DNA of 64,000 nucleotides, from NCBI GenBank assembly GCA_946811695.1, contig OX328125.1:42528709-42592708 (forward strand). The letters run 5' to 3'. Under the pieces are notes generated by a model. The model was not told the DNA's origin. It searched no databases and saw only the letters and a list, made by a program, of their open reading frames with translations. This document shows, piece by piece, positions 1 to 10,307 of the stretch. This stretch comes from Gonocerus acuteangulatus (taxonomy: Eukaryota > Arthropoda > Insecta > Hemiptera > Coreidae). Position 1 is the stretch's first letter. Every line of letters begins with the position of its first letter. The position numbers and the translations under genes are program-made.

Positions 1-1554
1 GATACACATATATGCCTTACCTATCCACGACATGCAATACACCAAAATTCCAAGGTGCATAAAACACTTCATGAAATGTGCGTTACCAGCTATCCGACTA
101 AATGGTGACAGTCAGAGGATATAACTATCCCAGACAAAAGGAAGCATATGGCAGAATATAATGATTAAATTATTAAAAAATTGCATGGAAAATTTAATTA
201 CTTATTCATTTATTAGAACACCACAATTCACGTGACTTCCTCTTCTCATAAAAATAATATTTTAATACATTAATTTATCTGCAAAAAAATAGCATGCAAA
301 AGAAATATTATAAGAAGAATAACTTTATTAAAAAAAAAATTAAAGTGAGGCTGCCCAAATTAATAGGGTTGCAAAACCATACAGCTCTTATAATAATAAA
401 ATAATGTTTCAAAATGTGGTGAAAATTAATTCATTTATATGACTATAAACATTTATGTAATTTATTATGTACATCTATCTATATGCGAATAAAACAATAA
501 GTTAAATATAACAACATTTAATATAATATTTTAATAATATTTGCATATGTATGTGAGAGAATTAATTTCAAGTTCATAAATTTAAGTCCTTTACAAAATG
601 ACATTGTTCACAAAGGAGTTTTTAATGTTTAAAAAAATCTTTATGTTTAAAACAAAAATTTCTATCTTTTTGGAACTTTATTTATTTATTTATTTATTAA
701 AAGTTTCGCAGTTTTTAGCGATATACTCTATAACAATAAATGATGATTACATAAATGATGATAACAGTGATTACAATAAATGGTGATTTAACAATAAATG
801 GAGATATGATGATTTGACAATAAATGATGATTACATGATTACAGAATTCATACACATATATACATATGCTTATATTATTGCACTATATCTATGTTAATTG
901 TTTATATTTACATTATACATACATTATACATTATTAATATCTATAGACTTATAGCGTTCATTAATATATCTATATAATTTTTTTTATTCATTAATATTCT
1001 TATTAATACATTATTCCTTATTATTATATATATACTTATATTACACATTATTATTATTATTACATTATTCCTTATTATATATATATATACTTTTATTACA
1101 CACTATTATTATTACATTATTCCTTATCATTATCTATATACTTATATTGCTTATCATTATATTATACATACATTATACTTATCATTATCTATACATTATA
1201 CTTATCATTATCGATACATTATACTTATCATTATCTATATACTTATATTATTTCATTATTCCTTTTCATTATCTATATACTTATATTACACATTATTACT
1301 ACATTGCTTGTTATTATTGTTATTGTTTTTCGCTACAGAGTAATTCACCAATTAATATGTATTTAATGCTGCAATTTGTTCATAGCAAACAGTTTAGTTT
1401 GTGTCTGTATTGTTTATGTTCAGATTTAGTTAATGCTTGAAAATAGATTGGTGTAATGTTATCCTCAAAGATAGATATATCCGCTTTTCAGATTACCTGT
1501 ATAGATAATGTTAGACAGATACGTAAGTAGAGGGCCTTATTATGTGACGTAATA
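1..1554. other. AT-rich DNA without a recognisable gene
   Basis: No protein family is recognised on either strand. The stretch is strongly AT-rich. Around 1,020-1,300 it becomes an imperfect tandem repeat built on short blocks such as CATTATCTATATACTTAT and TTATTATTACATTATTCC, drifting in length from copy to copy. Short open frames at 598-786 and 1,147-1,440 have low-complexity, repeat-driven composition and I do not call them genes. Confidence 0.6.
1020..1300. repeat. Imperfect AT-rich minisatellite
   Basis: Successive blocks of about 18-30 bases repeat with drift: TTACATTATTCCTTATTAT units pass into CTTATCATTATCTATACAT units. No terminal structure or target duplication is seen, so this looks like local slippage expansion rather than a mobile element. 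Confidence 0.6.
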
Positions 1555-2760
1555 TCAAAGTTTGTTAAATATATTAGTATTTTTTAAATAAGTGTATATC
1601 TTGTCTATATACTGCTCTATCCCAAAAATCACAATCGCTTGAACTTTATCAGATTCGCCCTCAGCCAATCCAATACAGCTTATGTTTTCTTTGATAACAT
1701 CAACATGCCCAGCGACAATGATTTTATTATTCAAAAGTACTTTATATCCCACTTCACTATACTCGATTAAAATGCACATATTCACCTTTTTATCCCATTT
1801 AGAAGTTATTATTTGTTCTGGTTTCCTAACAAAATTTTTACTACCATATAAATTAAAGTTAGAAGCATCTGGTTTCTTTCCAAAACAGATTTCATAGGGT
1901 ATTTTATTGTCAATGGTATTAGCTAAAGAGGGATTTTTCAAATAAGTTGCTGCACATACCATTTCTGGCCAACATTTTTTTCTACAATATCTTCTGCCAG
2001 TAAGCAATGAGATATATTCATAATTGTTCTAGTAAATCACACCGTTTAACTCATGAATTCATGGAGCAGGGATTAATTTTGATACCCTTTTTTTTTGGTA
2101 GTCATAATTCTTACTATTTAATATTCCTTACCAATGTCACACCTCATAATACCAATTTCCTAAGTTTTCAACCTCATTTACTTATTGAACAAAGGAATGA
2201 AAAACTTCTGTTTTAGGTTTAATAGTTTAAATCCTAGCAATCTTACTATTTATTTATTTATACATCAGTGAGACCGCGACAAAGGGAATTCATCACTAAA
2301 CACTTAAATAACAATAAACAATACTGAACAATTATGAAGAAATTAACATGAGGGCAATCTTACTATAATCATCTATAAATGAAACAAAATATTTTTCACC
2401 TTTGAGACTCATAGTTAAAAAAAGGTCCACATCAGTGTAAACAATTCAAAAATACTTTTAGCCTTGTTCTTATTGTTTTCCAAAGGGACACGGTCCATTT
2501 TACAATACAAGTTTTATAAATTTATAACATGTCCAGAAAAACTGATTGTTTCATTTCAGTTGTTTGAATTTTATTTTTTTAACATAATCTGAAGTTTCTA
2601 TGTACAATTTACTATGCTGTTGATTCCTTTAGGTATAATCTATCAAATTTCTGAATTATGTCTTAGGCTGTTGTCAAATCACAAAGAAATTCAAACTGTT
2701 TATTTGATCTTGCTGATCCCAATCTTCACCAACTTTGGTCTCCTTTGCCTTTTCAATGAC
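1555..2760 (-). pseudogene. Ty1/copia retrotransposon relic (gag end and integrase region)
   Basis: Reading the minus strand from high to low coordinates, I see copia-type signatures in several frames. A gag-like stretch lies near 2,560-2,740 (KESTA-type residues, weak). The integrase core entry near 2,340-2,450 reads VYTDVDLF, then SLKGEKYFVSFIDDYSKIA. The late integrase region at 1,555-2,030 reads RTIMNISHCLLAEDI, then WPEMVCAATYLKN, TIDNKIPYEICFGKKP and LYGSKNFVRKPEQ. In the family this is the gag-pre-integrase/integrase order of Ty1/copia Pol. Frames change at least twice (near 1,970-1,990 and upstream of 2,340), stops are present, and no reverse transcriptase, RNase H or LTR is visible. 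It is therefore a dead fragment. A separate short insertion splits it at 2,250-2,353. Confidence 0.85.
2237..2366 (-). mobile_element. Short retroposon insertion with 13-bp target-site duplication
   Basis: About 104 bases (2,250-2,353) interrupt the copia integrase relic and are flanked by identical 13-mers GCAATCTTACTAT at 2,237-2,249 and 2,354-2,366. On the minus strand the insert ends in a (TAAA)n tail, seen here as TTTATTTATTTA. The tail-proximal sequence ATACATCAGTGAGAC recurs at about 22,071-22,105, so this is a dispersed family. The TSD plus A-rich tail is the signature of LINE-machinery retroposition. The parent element is not identified. Confidence 0.75.
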
Positions 2761-2766
2761 ATTTAC

Positions 2767-3367
2767 ACACAGTTTAAAAAAAAAAGTTAAGTGTTTTTCC
2801 ACATACTAAAACCCTCTCCATCAAATACCAGTACAAACATATTCATTTAACAGAAAAGCGAGTGAGAGATTATTCAACCGAATACTATAACCGACATTGC
2901 AACCTTCCTTTACTAAAGAGAAAAAACTACGTCTCAACAAAAGTATTGAAATTATTATAGTTCTGAATAGAAATATGACCACTTAATTATATTATATTAG
3001 TCCAAATTATGATTAGATAAACATAGAACATTTTTATGATATACTTATTTATACGATATTAGTCTATATTCTGGTTAGAGCAGTGTTGCCCTAGGCAATC
3101 TAATGAAAATTGATTTGATATGAAGAAAACTGATCTGATATTAAGAAAATTAATCTTAAATAATATGATATTTTATTATATGATATCTTATATGATATTT
3201 GTCCAAACTCTGAGAATATAAACCTACTATTTAGATAAACAAACAAAGGTTTTTTTATTGCACTTCTTCTTAGAAGGAGGGGCAACACTGGAAAGAAAAT
3301 TCCGATTTCTGACTATAAACTCTTCTGTATATGACAGTTTCGAACTCGTTACTTCCAAACTATGAAT
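2767..3367. other. AT-rich DNA, nothing recognised
   Basis: No coding family, RNA gene or terminal repeat is recognised. Around 3,085-3,285 the ends GCAGTGTTGCCC and GGGGCAACACTGG face each other as a short inverted pair about 200 bases apart, with hAT-like CAGTGTTG ends. This could be a small MITE, but I see no matching target duplication. Confidence 0.4.
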
Positions 3368-3507
3368 CCTAGAAGATTTTGAGCTAGCCTACGAGATTTC
3401 CCGGATCAAGACGTATCTATGTGCGAAGTTTGGTCAATATCAGTCAAACGATGTGGATTTGTATAAGGAACAAACAAACAGACACGTGATTTTTATATAT
3501 ATAGATT
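3368..3507 (-). repeat. Truncated copy of the tRNA-like CACGTG repeat family
   Basis: On the minus strand this starts with (TA)n-AAAAATCACGTGTCTG followed by the TTGTTCCTTATACAAATCC block seen in fuller copies at 4,243-4,789, 33,109-33,409 and 59,652-60,570. Only the outer end and one internal unit remain. The tRNA-like domain and CTAG end are missing. It ends about 80 bases before a hammerhead-core repeat. Confidence 0.75.
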
Positions 3508-3584
3508 GTATTTATAGTTCTGTTACCTATCACAATTATAAACTTTTTTTTTGATTCTGTATTAATTTCTTTTTTTTGTCATTT

Positions 3585-3735
3585 TAGCTGACGAAGGCTA
3601 CCAATGAGTAGCCGAAACGTCCGAAATATAGATTTTTTAAAACAAAATCATATTGAGGTTTATTTAGCCGAATCCCAACCATTCCATCTTTACTTATCAC
3701 CTCGACGGCTAACTATCTAATCATCATAACAATAA
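3585..3735 (+). mobile_element. Penelope-like/hammerhead repeat fragment
   Basis: This dispersed repeat carries a hammerhead core at its left side and a right side reading (on the minus strand) AGATAGTTAGCCGTCGAGG then GGGATTCGGCTAA. The right side recurs at 63,640-63,770 in the opposite orientation. In the literature, Penelope-like retroelements carry minimal hammerhead motifs in their terminal repeats. That family link is inferred from the motif, because no reverse transcriptase is present here. Confidence 0.55.
3588..3621 (+). ncRNA. Hammerhead ribozyme-like core
   Basis: The plus strand has CTGACGA (matching CUGANGA), a stem II of GGCTAC/GTAGCC with loop CAATGA, then GAAAC and GTC. These are the conserved core boxes of a hammerhead ribozyme in the right order and spacing. 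I did not find a convincing 5' strand with the NUH cleavage site that would close helices I and III, so this is a core only, perhaps inactive or needing a neighbouring unit. Confidence 0.6.
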
Positions 3736-3739
3736 TTTA

Positions 3740-4242
3740 GATTTTATTTACATGAAATATTATCTAGGCACACGGTAGTGCGGCAGGCCAAGTTCGTGCC
3801 TACGCACACTGTGTATATTACACGCCGCATTAGAGCCTATTTTTCCCTCTCATAACTCCCAACTAGTTAAAGAAAAACTTATGAAATTTTACATAGATAT
3901 TATTCTAGTAGATAAAAGTAAAATTCGAAAGTTTCATAATTCTACATTGAATAGTTTCTGAGATATAAGCAATGAAAAATTGGAATTTATAGGACTTACT
4001 TACTCAAGGAAATAATTAGGCACTTCCCGAGAAGCTAGAGACCTGAACGTTTGCAGAATAATGGGCATTAGGGTGTTATTAAAGGCAAAAATCGAAAAAT
4101 TCTGAAAATTTGTGTTTTACTCCGCATCCAGGGGGGATGCCAGTTTTTTACTTGTTGTTCGTGTATCATGTGGGGAGGGGGGGTATCAAATGAATATTTT
4201 TGGTATGGAGAACCTATATTTGATTTTTTTAAAAACATTTAG
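3740..4242. other. Intergenic repeat-like DNA, unassigned
   Basis: No gene recognised. The stretch contains degenerate transposon-like text (for example AGTTTCTGAGATATAAGCAA at 3,951-3,970, a phrase common to some non-autonomous elements) and a G-run near 4,172-4,183. No terminal repeats could be paired. Confidence 0.4.
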
Positions 4243-4789
4243 ACTCATAGGCTAGGTCAAAATTGTATACCAGCTGTCTGTCTGTTTGTTCCTTATACAA
4301 ATTCACATCGTTTGACCGATTTTGATAAAACTTGGCAAACAGGTAGGTCTTAATTCGGGGAGTGTCATAGGCTCGGACAAAATCGCTAATCAGCTATCTG
4401 TCTGTCTGTTTGATCCTTCTACAAAACCACATAGTTTGACCGATTTTGACAAAACTTGCCAAACAGGCCGGTCTTGATCTGGGTAGTATCATAGGCTAGG
4501 TCAAAATCGTCTATCAGCTAGTTTGCTTTTCTGTTTGTCCTTATACAAATCCACACAGTTTGGCCGATTTTGACCAAACTTGGTACATAGGTAAGTCTTG
4601 ATCCGGAGAGTGTCATAAGCTAGCTAAAAGTCGTCTAGGACTCATAGTTCGAAGGTCACAGGTTCGAAGCTGTGAACCCGAAAAGTTAGAGATTTGCGTT
4701 ATTGGATTTTAATATTTCTCATTTGTTTTCTAATTTATTACTGCCTTTCTAGAAAGAAGGTGTAGCATGGCATGCCAGGTAACAGCTAG
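4243..4789 (+). repeat. tRNA-like CACGTG repeat family, three internal units
   Basis: About three tandem units of roughly 120 bases each carry CTGTCTG, CTTATACAAAT, GACCGATTTTGA and CATAGGCTAGG. They are followed by a tRNA-like domain (4,610-4,680) with an anticodon-arm-like ACTCATAG and a B-box-like GGTTCGAAGC inside a CACAG/CTGTG stem. A 3' tail then ends GTAACAGCTAG. The tRNA-like part resembles elongator tRNA-Met. The order (repeated leader, tRNA-like body, unique tail ending CTAG) is shared with 33,109-33,409 and 59,652-60,570. Class is uncertain: a SINE-like or a rolling-circle-type non-autonomous element. Confidence 0.7.
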
Positions 4790-4835
4790 TAAAATTACAA
4801 AAAATAAAATACCGACACGACAAAAACTAGATAGA

Positions 4836-5016
4836 TTTTTTTTTTTTGACGGGGCTTCGACAAATCTAGGTCATTAACGCCGACATCCAGGGTGCAGCGA
4901 AGAATTGTCCCGAACGAGCAGGGGGATGAAAGAATTCCTGCCGCCGGTGGGGAGCGAACCCACCATCTCCCATGTATGAATCCAAGGCGCTAGCCACTGG
5001 ACCACGGGAGACCCCC
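4836..5016 (-). mobile_element. tRNA-derived SINE with target-site duplication
   Basis: On the minus strand the head reads GGTCTCCCGTGGTCCAGTGG (A-box-like TGGTCCAGTGG), followed about 40 bases on by GGTTCGCTCCC (B-box-like), a unique body, and a 3' end near GGCGTTAATGACC and GTCGAAGCCCCGTC before an A-tail of 12. TAGATAGA at 4,828-4,835 and 5,024-5,031 forms the target-site duplication. Related 3' ends occur at 63,901-64,000 and, as tails only, at 11,455-11,510, 15,848-15,928 and 17,374-17,400. It is non-coding and depends on a partner LINE not identified here. Confidence 0.85.
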
Positions 5017-5121
5017 AAAAAAATAGATAGAATAATAAAAGATAGTTTAAGTACCCGCGTCATCCTCCTCAAGCCAAAAATCGACGGCGCCAACTCAAAA
5101 TTCACTTACAAAAAGTATTGA

Positions 5122-5882
5122 TATCCCCAAAAAAAACTAACGTTGGAAAAAAGGCCAAATTCCAGGCTCCTTCCAAAAAGAGATCGCCTATGAAAGTTAT
5201 GATATCCTAGTATTGAGCCAAGTTTTAAGCTCTTAATACCTCTTCAAGAACCTAAAATACCCTCTGACTGATTTGTGCAATTCCATCATGGCCCGTTTTC
5301 GTTAACTTACATAGAGTTCATACAAACCCAACCGTTTAAGTCATCAAAGAGCTTATAATAATCCGGAATCGTTACCTTAAGGGCCTGAATCTTTAAATGC
5401 CAGACATTATATCGTCGATACAAATGCAAAGTATCGAATGTGAAGAAAAGCATTTTTCATTTTAAATCTTTGTGAATAGCCGTAGGACAGATGGACGGCA
5501 AACTCTCGAATGTAAGCTCACACAATGAAAGGGGAATGTAACTACTGTCATAAAGTCGAATCTGCCGACTATTTGACTGCCCAGAAGCAAGGTAATAAAT
5601 AAAAGTATTTTCACTCTTAAAAGTGGTGATTTTCACATTCGATACTTTGCTTTTGTATCGACGATATAATAAATCCGATCGTTAAAGTGGCCATCATATA
5701 GCGAAAACTGATCAAGTTGGAATTGCACATATAAGAGAGAGTGTATTATTAGGTTCTTGACAAGGTATAAAGAGCCTAAAACTTGGGCCAATGCTATGAT
5801 ATAACTGTCGTAAGTAAACAGTTTTTGGGAGGGGCCTGGAAATTGGCCTTTTTTTTTTTTAACGTTAGTTTTTTTGGGGATA
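5122..5882. mobile_element. Fold-back MITE with TA ends (Tc1/mariner-like?)
   Basis: The two ends mirror each other: TATCCCCAAAAAAA...AACGTT on the left and AACGTT...TTTTTTTGGGGATA on the right. The mirror continues inward for most of the element (GGCCAAATTCCAGGC against GCCTGGAAATTGGCC, and the TATCGTCGATACAAA block at about 5,410 against TTTGTATCGACGATA at about 5,654). The outermost TA pairs could be a TA target duplication, which would suggest Tc1/mariner mobilisation. No transposase is present. The middle (5,460-5,610) is single-copy. Confidence 0.75.
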
Positions 5883-6059
5883 CGTATTATACTTGAGCAA
5901 TGAGTGCTACTATGGATTTTGTTTTATTATATTATAATTGGCTAATCCTATGCATATAGATATCCTTCCAAAAACACACATACATTCATAGATGCAAACG
6001 TTTGCTTAGTTTTCGTCAAATCATTGAGGATTTGTGACCGTAATTTTACTACCCTCAAT

Positions 6060-6557
6060 ATAAAATACGCTAGTTTGAGAAGGGATTCACTGTGATTGCT
6101 ATTAGGAATTGTAAGAAATTCATTTTCATTGGGCAGTACAGTAAGATATGATAAGAGATTTCTCCAACTGCATTATTACATAGAGTGCATAATAGACGGG
6201 AGTTGATGGTGTATTTGATGGATTTGGAGGAGAATTTGATAGCATATTTCCTGGATGTTCTTAGTTGGGTAATTATTTTTAGGACAGGAAATGATAGGTC
6301 TAGAAATAAATAGTTATGAGGAACGCCGTGACCTATTAGACGATTTTATAGAAATAACTGAAGTTAGAGTATTCTTTTTTCGAGAAATCATTATTTACTA
6401 AATTTTTGTTATATTTAATTATTAGTGCCATTATGTTATCCTCAATAATGTTCGGATTTTGGTTTAGCCACAAATTATGATAATTGCCAGCATGAAAAAT
6501 TACACAATGTTCTCTGTTACATTCCTTAATAATATCGGTATGCATTGAAAATCCCAT
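6060..6557 (-). pseudogene. LINE ORF2 C-terminal relic (zinc-knuckle-like tail)
   Basis: On the minus strand a reading frame of about 70 codons (6,336-6,557) is followed by a run reading CTLCNNAVGEISYHILLYCP, then FLQFL. The pattern CxxCxx...HILLxCP is typical of the C-terminal tail of non-LTR retrotransposon ORF2 proteins, downstream of RNase H. Everything upstream is missing and stops occur. It is not obviously the same subfamily as the tails at 21,640, 43,078 and 50,304. Confidence 0.5.
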
Positions 6558-7036
6558 AGAACAGCAGAAACGTTCGTTGTAGGCGAACTTCTAGCTGAAG
6601 ATAGCCAGTATCTTAACATATCTACAAAGTACAGAATTATATGATCTCACATGAAGATCTCGAAGATCTCTAAAACAAACTATTTCGGTTCGGAGGTTTT
6701 CCACATTATAAAATCCAAAAACTGCAGACCAAAAAATTGAAAGTAGGTAATTTAGAAACTAAAGAATGACATTTAGGAATGTTAGCATATATTCCCCACT
6801 CTTCTGGGAGTAGCAGATCATTATGTTTTGCTGCAGATTTTAACCCTAATGTTTCTTCAATACTTTCAGATTTTATACAACAATTGTTCAGCGAATCACC
6901 GAGAATACCAAAGAAAGAGATCCTGGCCCTTTGCCATAAAAACCTCTGCATGAATATTTACTACCCCCAAGGAGAAAGAGTAATGCGCATTCCCATTATA
7001 CAGGAATACCATAACCTTTACATAAATATATATGTA

Positions 7037-7086
<50 letters not shown>

Positions 7087-7154
7087 TATGTATATCTACT
7101 TTTTTCCAACATCATCATATCTTAAAACCTTAATATTTCAGAAGAGAGATTATA
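6558..7154. other. Unassigned DNA with a (TA)n(CA)n tract
   Basis: No recognised protein. A microsatellite of TA followed by CA runs from about 7,041 to 7,090. Overlapping short frames on both strands at 6,700-7,040 have no family resemblance that I can see. Confidence 0.5.
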
Positions 7155-7480
7155 ATGATTAAAACGGAGAGCTTTCCTGGACCTAGTGGAATAAATGAAA
7201 ACTTAAAAGTTGACAAAGCAGCAAAAGAAGGGCAATTTTGCTCTCATGTTCCTGTTACAGATGTATTAGCAGCCATAAAACCTCCACTAAAAAATAAATG
7301 GTTCCAAGAATGGTATAGTAAGGAGTTAGGAGAAAAAAGCTACGTGAAATAAAAGAAGATGTAGATGCATGGAATAGCAGCACACGCGACAGAAGTCGAG
7401 AGGAAGTGATATTGACCAGGATAGGAATAGTTATGTGCTCCAAAACACACTCCATATAAATGATTAATAAAAACAAAATG
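7155..7480 (+). pseudogene. LINE ORF2 relic: end of RNase H and C-terminal tail
   Basis: The plus strand reads GPSGINENLKVDKAAKEGQ, the end of an RNase H domain (GNExADxxAKEG-type), then KPPLKNKWFQEWY. A lost A near 7,335 shifts the frame. After it the text continues LREIKEDVDAWNSSTRDRSR, then EEVILTRIG. The last part is the W-SS-R-SREEV-L-RLRIG tail shared with 21,640-21,930, 43,078-43,520 and 50,304-50,740. It is a 5'-truncated, frameshifted copy with no reverse transcriptase remaining. Confidence 0.8.
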
Positions 7481-8886
7481 ATAACCACCATTTATTTTAG
7501 CTTTCTCAATGAAGGGGGGGGGGGGATACTTTGGTCTACTGTCTTTCATTCTCGTGGTTGTCTTGCGTTCCAGAGAATCTTCAGAATGTCAAATATTTAT
7601 GAACAAGTCAAATATTTCCTTTAGTTTTTCTGGTGGGAACAAACTGTACCTAAGTAGAAGTTTTAAAATATTTAATATATTGTTTTCGGCTGCATTCATC
7701 TGTATTTTTTATTGATTACAGGCGAAGATCAGAAAAAATCAATAGAAAAAACCTAGGAGGGCTGACAAGTGTTGAAGCCCTAAATGAATAAGTGTGCTTG
7801 CAACAATAAGTAATAAACAAATATATAAATTTATGAATGTGTAAAATGTTAAAGTTAAACGATAAAAATAAAATAAGGAAAAGATAGTAAATATATAAGA
7901 AATCGAAACTGATAATCCTAATAACAATAAAATAAGAAATAATAACAATAATGATAGCACTTTGGAAGTATCCAATGACACTTCCTTCATTTAGATAAGT
8001 TTTTGTCCTTCAGTAAAATAAATGATCACGGGATCTCTTGAGCCTACTAGGAAACTAGAGAGTTTGGTGGGGAAACGTTTTAACGTTACGGGTAGGAAAT
8101 GGGATTTTGCTAGTGCTTGTACAACAAGTATGAAAGGCCTTTATGGAGGGGTATTTATCGTAAAAAGTAGTGTTAACTATTTCAAAAGGTACCAGGATTG
8201 TAACGCCTGTTTCCACTCTAAGGTCGAAGTTTTGGCTGTTCCCCAGAGTTTTAGACCGATTGTCCAAAAAGGTCGGATAGTCTTTCTGTATACAACGATT
8301 TTGTACTGTCTGGTGAGGCAATAGATTTAATAATTCTTATTTTAAACGCAATATTAATAAAGGTACTTTTATATGGTTCGGCCTCCGTTATATTTATTTA
8401 TTTTCTGATGAAGTTTATACGTGACACAACTTTTTCCTACATGAGTTACTGCATCCTCCATACATGCTCTCTCCAATTAGGCATTGTCTATACAAGTCCA
8501 ACTCCATGCCCAATGTGGATATAGCTACTGTCGGCTTCCTCTAGATCCCTCTAGCCTCTTCTTTATTGGGATTTTCTCTCGTTACCCTTCCCCGTCTAGG
8601 CACAATCCTCTCCAAGAATCCCGTCTGTCCTCCTAAGGACTGCGTGCCTACTTCTTGCCAAACACCCTTCCACTTCCATAAGGATTCCCCAATATACACG
8701 CAGAAATGCAGCCTTCTCCATTTAGAGGGTATCCCGTGCTTCTTTATGTCCAACCGACAGAACTTCTCCATATTAACTGATACGGGGAGAAATTCGCAAT
8801 CTTGTTTTTATCACATTATTCTATCATCCTTACAATAATTTAATAAGGAATCTCTCAAGTAAGGATTAGTTCGTATATATGTATGT

Positions 8887-8892
<6 letters not shown>
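7481..8892. other. Unassigned region with three unrecognised open frames
   Basis: A G-run lies at 7,515-7,524. A 100-codon plus-strand frame at 8,022-8,324 and a minus-strand frame of 76 codons at 8,541-8,771, in a locally GC-richer patch (8,440-8,800), do not resemble a family that I recognise. The GC-richer patch may be an old TE coding remnant, but this is only a compositional impression. Confidence 0.35.

Positions 8893-8942
<50 letters not shown>
8893..8942. repeat. (TA)n microsatellite inside a decayed hairpin-TE copy
   Basis: A run of TA with one interruption (ACATAT). Its position next to 8,945-9,230 matches the (TA)n that every copy of the hairpin TE carries near its 3' end. Confidence 0.8.
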
Positions 8943-8944
<2 letters not shown>

Positions 8945-9230
8945 GTGTATCTCTGTCCCCTCCCATGTTGACTTAAAAATGGACCGACTTGATACAAAAA
9001 GACTTTTCGTTACTTGAAATGTCTAGTCACCAGTAGAATCCGTCCACTGGAACATTTTTTTGGACGTAAGAGTTGGTCAAAAAATCGTAACGTTACGTGT
9101 TTTCGTTACTAGGCATCCAAGTACACGTTTTATAAATAAATGGGTGTTGAAAATCAAAAGAAATGTTTTCCAATGCCCTATTACTGGATTTTCGGATATA
9201 TTATTATATATATAGAAAACGGCCAGAAAA
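8945..9230 (-). repeat. Decayed copy of the (TA)n hairpin TE
   Basis: Diverged minus-strand match to the family at 25.9-31.5 kb. In order it has the AATGGACCGA block, GAATCCGTCCACTGGAAC (against AATCCGCCTACTGGAAG in the 43.6-kb copy), then AAAAATCGTAACG and GTACACGTTTTATA. The terminal hairpin is absent. Confidence 0.65.
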
Positions 9231-9511
9231 GTTTATTAAATGTAAAGGCATTCATTCGAAAGCATATTACCTTTTCTACAAATATGGATCTTCCATGATT
9301 TTTGATAGCGCGGTGATTTTTTCATTCGGATAATTACAATCGGTGCTTAAGTGGAGTAATATCCGCATAGGATGCTGTCAGTTTCGTGTTGTGGCGCCTA
9401 AGATCATGCTTCGCTTTCAGATTTCATTTTACATTTGTATATGTGTTTAATTTTTCACTAAAAATTAAGACAAACCGTTAATTGTTTCAACTCTAAGTCT
9501 TCCAAATGATA

Positions 9512-9573
9512 CTAGGGTTAAGAACGGAAACGCACTAAGATGATGCAGATTCTCCGAGATGGACTTTTTGTGT
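9512..9573 (+). repeat. Solo inverted-end sequence of the AAGAACGGA MITE family
   Basis: Reads CTAGGGTTAAGAACGGAAAC, then GCACTAAGATGATGCAG and ATGGACTTTTTG. This is a decayed version of the terminal repeat of the MITE at 24,422-25,130, also seen at 27,938-28,000, 40,555-40,690 and 45,482-45,540. No partner end is close by. Confidence 0.6.
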
Positions 9574-10059
9574 AATATGTGTATGAAAATGTTTTATTAA
9601 TACATTTATTTTCTACTGCTATAGATTCAAATTCCTTTGCTGAGTATCATAATGACTGCAAATTGTTTTCTGATAGCGACAGTGTGTGTGGCCTCTTTCA
9701 AATGATACATTGCTTCTAAATTGCAGACGAATTCCGATTCGAGATATTGATTTGTAGCAGTACCCCAAGACTTGCAATCAATCTGTGATACTCATCTCTC
9801 CCAACTCGATCCACTGTTTTACCGCACTAACGCTTTTATTCTAGAGTAATGAAACATTTTAACCCTTTCTTACTATGATTTGGAAATTGATTTAACTCAC
9901 TTTGATCAAATATGATTGTAAAAGTATTGATGAAAGCCCACTTAACTGAATGAAACAAGCGTTTCTTGACGATTAAAATTCTAGGTTAATGTAAAAAACC
10001 TACACACACACACACACCCACCCACATGAACTAATATTTACTATATAGTTCTACAAACT
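9574..10059. other. Unassigned DNA
   Basis: No gene or terminal repeat recognised. A short (CA)n/(CCCA)n tract lies at about 10,001-10,025. Confidence 0.4.
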
Positions 10060-10205
10060 GTGGTGGGCCTCGGGTTCGTTAACTACTCCAGTCCATTCAT
10101 ATCTATTTTTGGCCTTCTGTTTCCAACCAGTGACGCCTAATGCTTCCAAATCCTCTTTGACGGCTCGCATTCACCGTCTGCATGGGCGGCCAACTCTTAG
10201 CATCC
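10060..10205 (-). pseudogene. LINE ORF2 C-terminal fragment (GRP-KEDLEALGV-W type)
   Basis: The minus strand reads RVGRPCRR, one stop, then AVKEDLEALGVTGWKQKAKN followed by RYEWTGVVNEPEAHHSL and a stop. The pattern GRPxxRWxxxVxEDLxxLGVxxWxxxAxDRxxWxxxVxE is the extreme C-terminus of many LINE reverse transcriptases (RTE-like and relatives). It is the last 45 or so residues only, with one in-frame stop. It belongs to a different LINE from the Jockey-like element at 35-40 kb, which lacks this tail. Confidence 0.8.
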
Positions 10206-10242
10206 CAATTATAGAGCTATTCATGGGAATAGCTATATATAT

Positions 10243-10246
<4 letters not shown>

Positions 10247-10301
<55 letters not shown>
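10247..10301. repeat. (TA)n microsatellite
   Basis: Pure TA run of about 27 units flanked on both sides by GAATATAT/ATATTC, so the edges are mirror images, as expected for a self-complementary dinucleotide. Confidence 0.9.

Positions 10302-10307
<6 letters not shown>

Noticed and set aside
3500..3621. A complete, active hammerhead ribozyme
   Set aside because: The core is present, but I could not find the upstream GACGUH-type strand needed to close helix III next to helix I.
8022..8324. Coding gene of 100 codons
   Set aside because: No recognisable family, overlapped by an equally long antisense frame.
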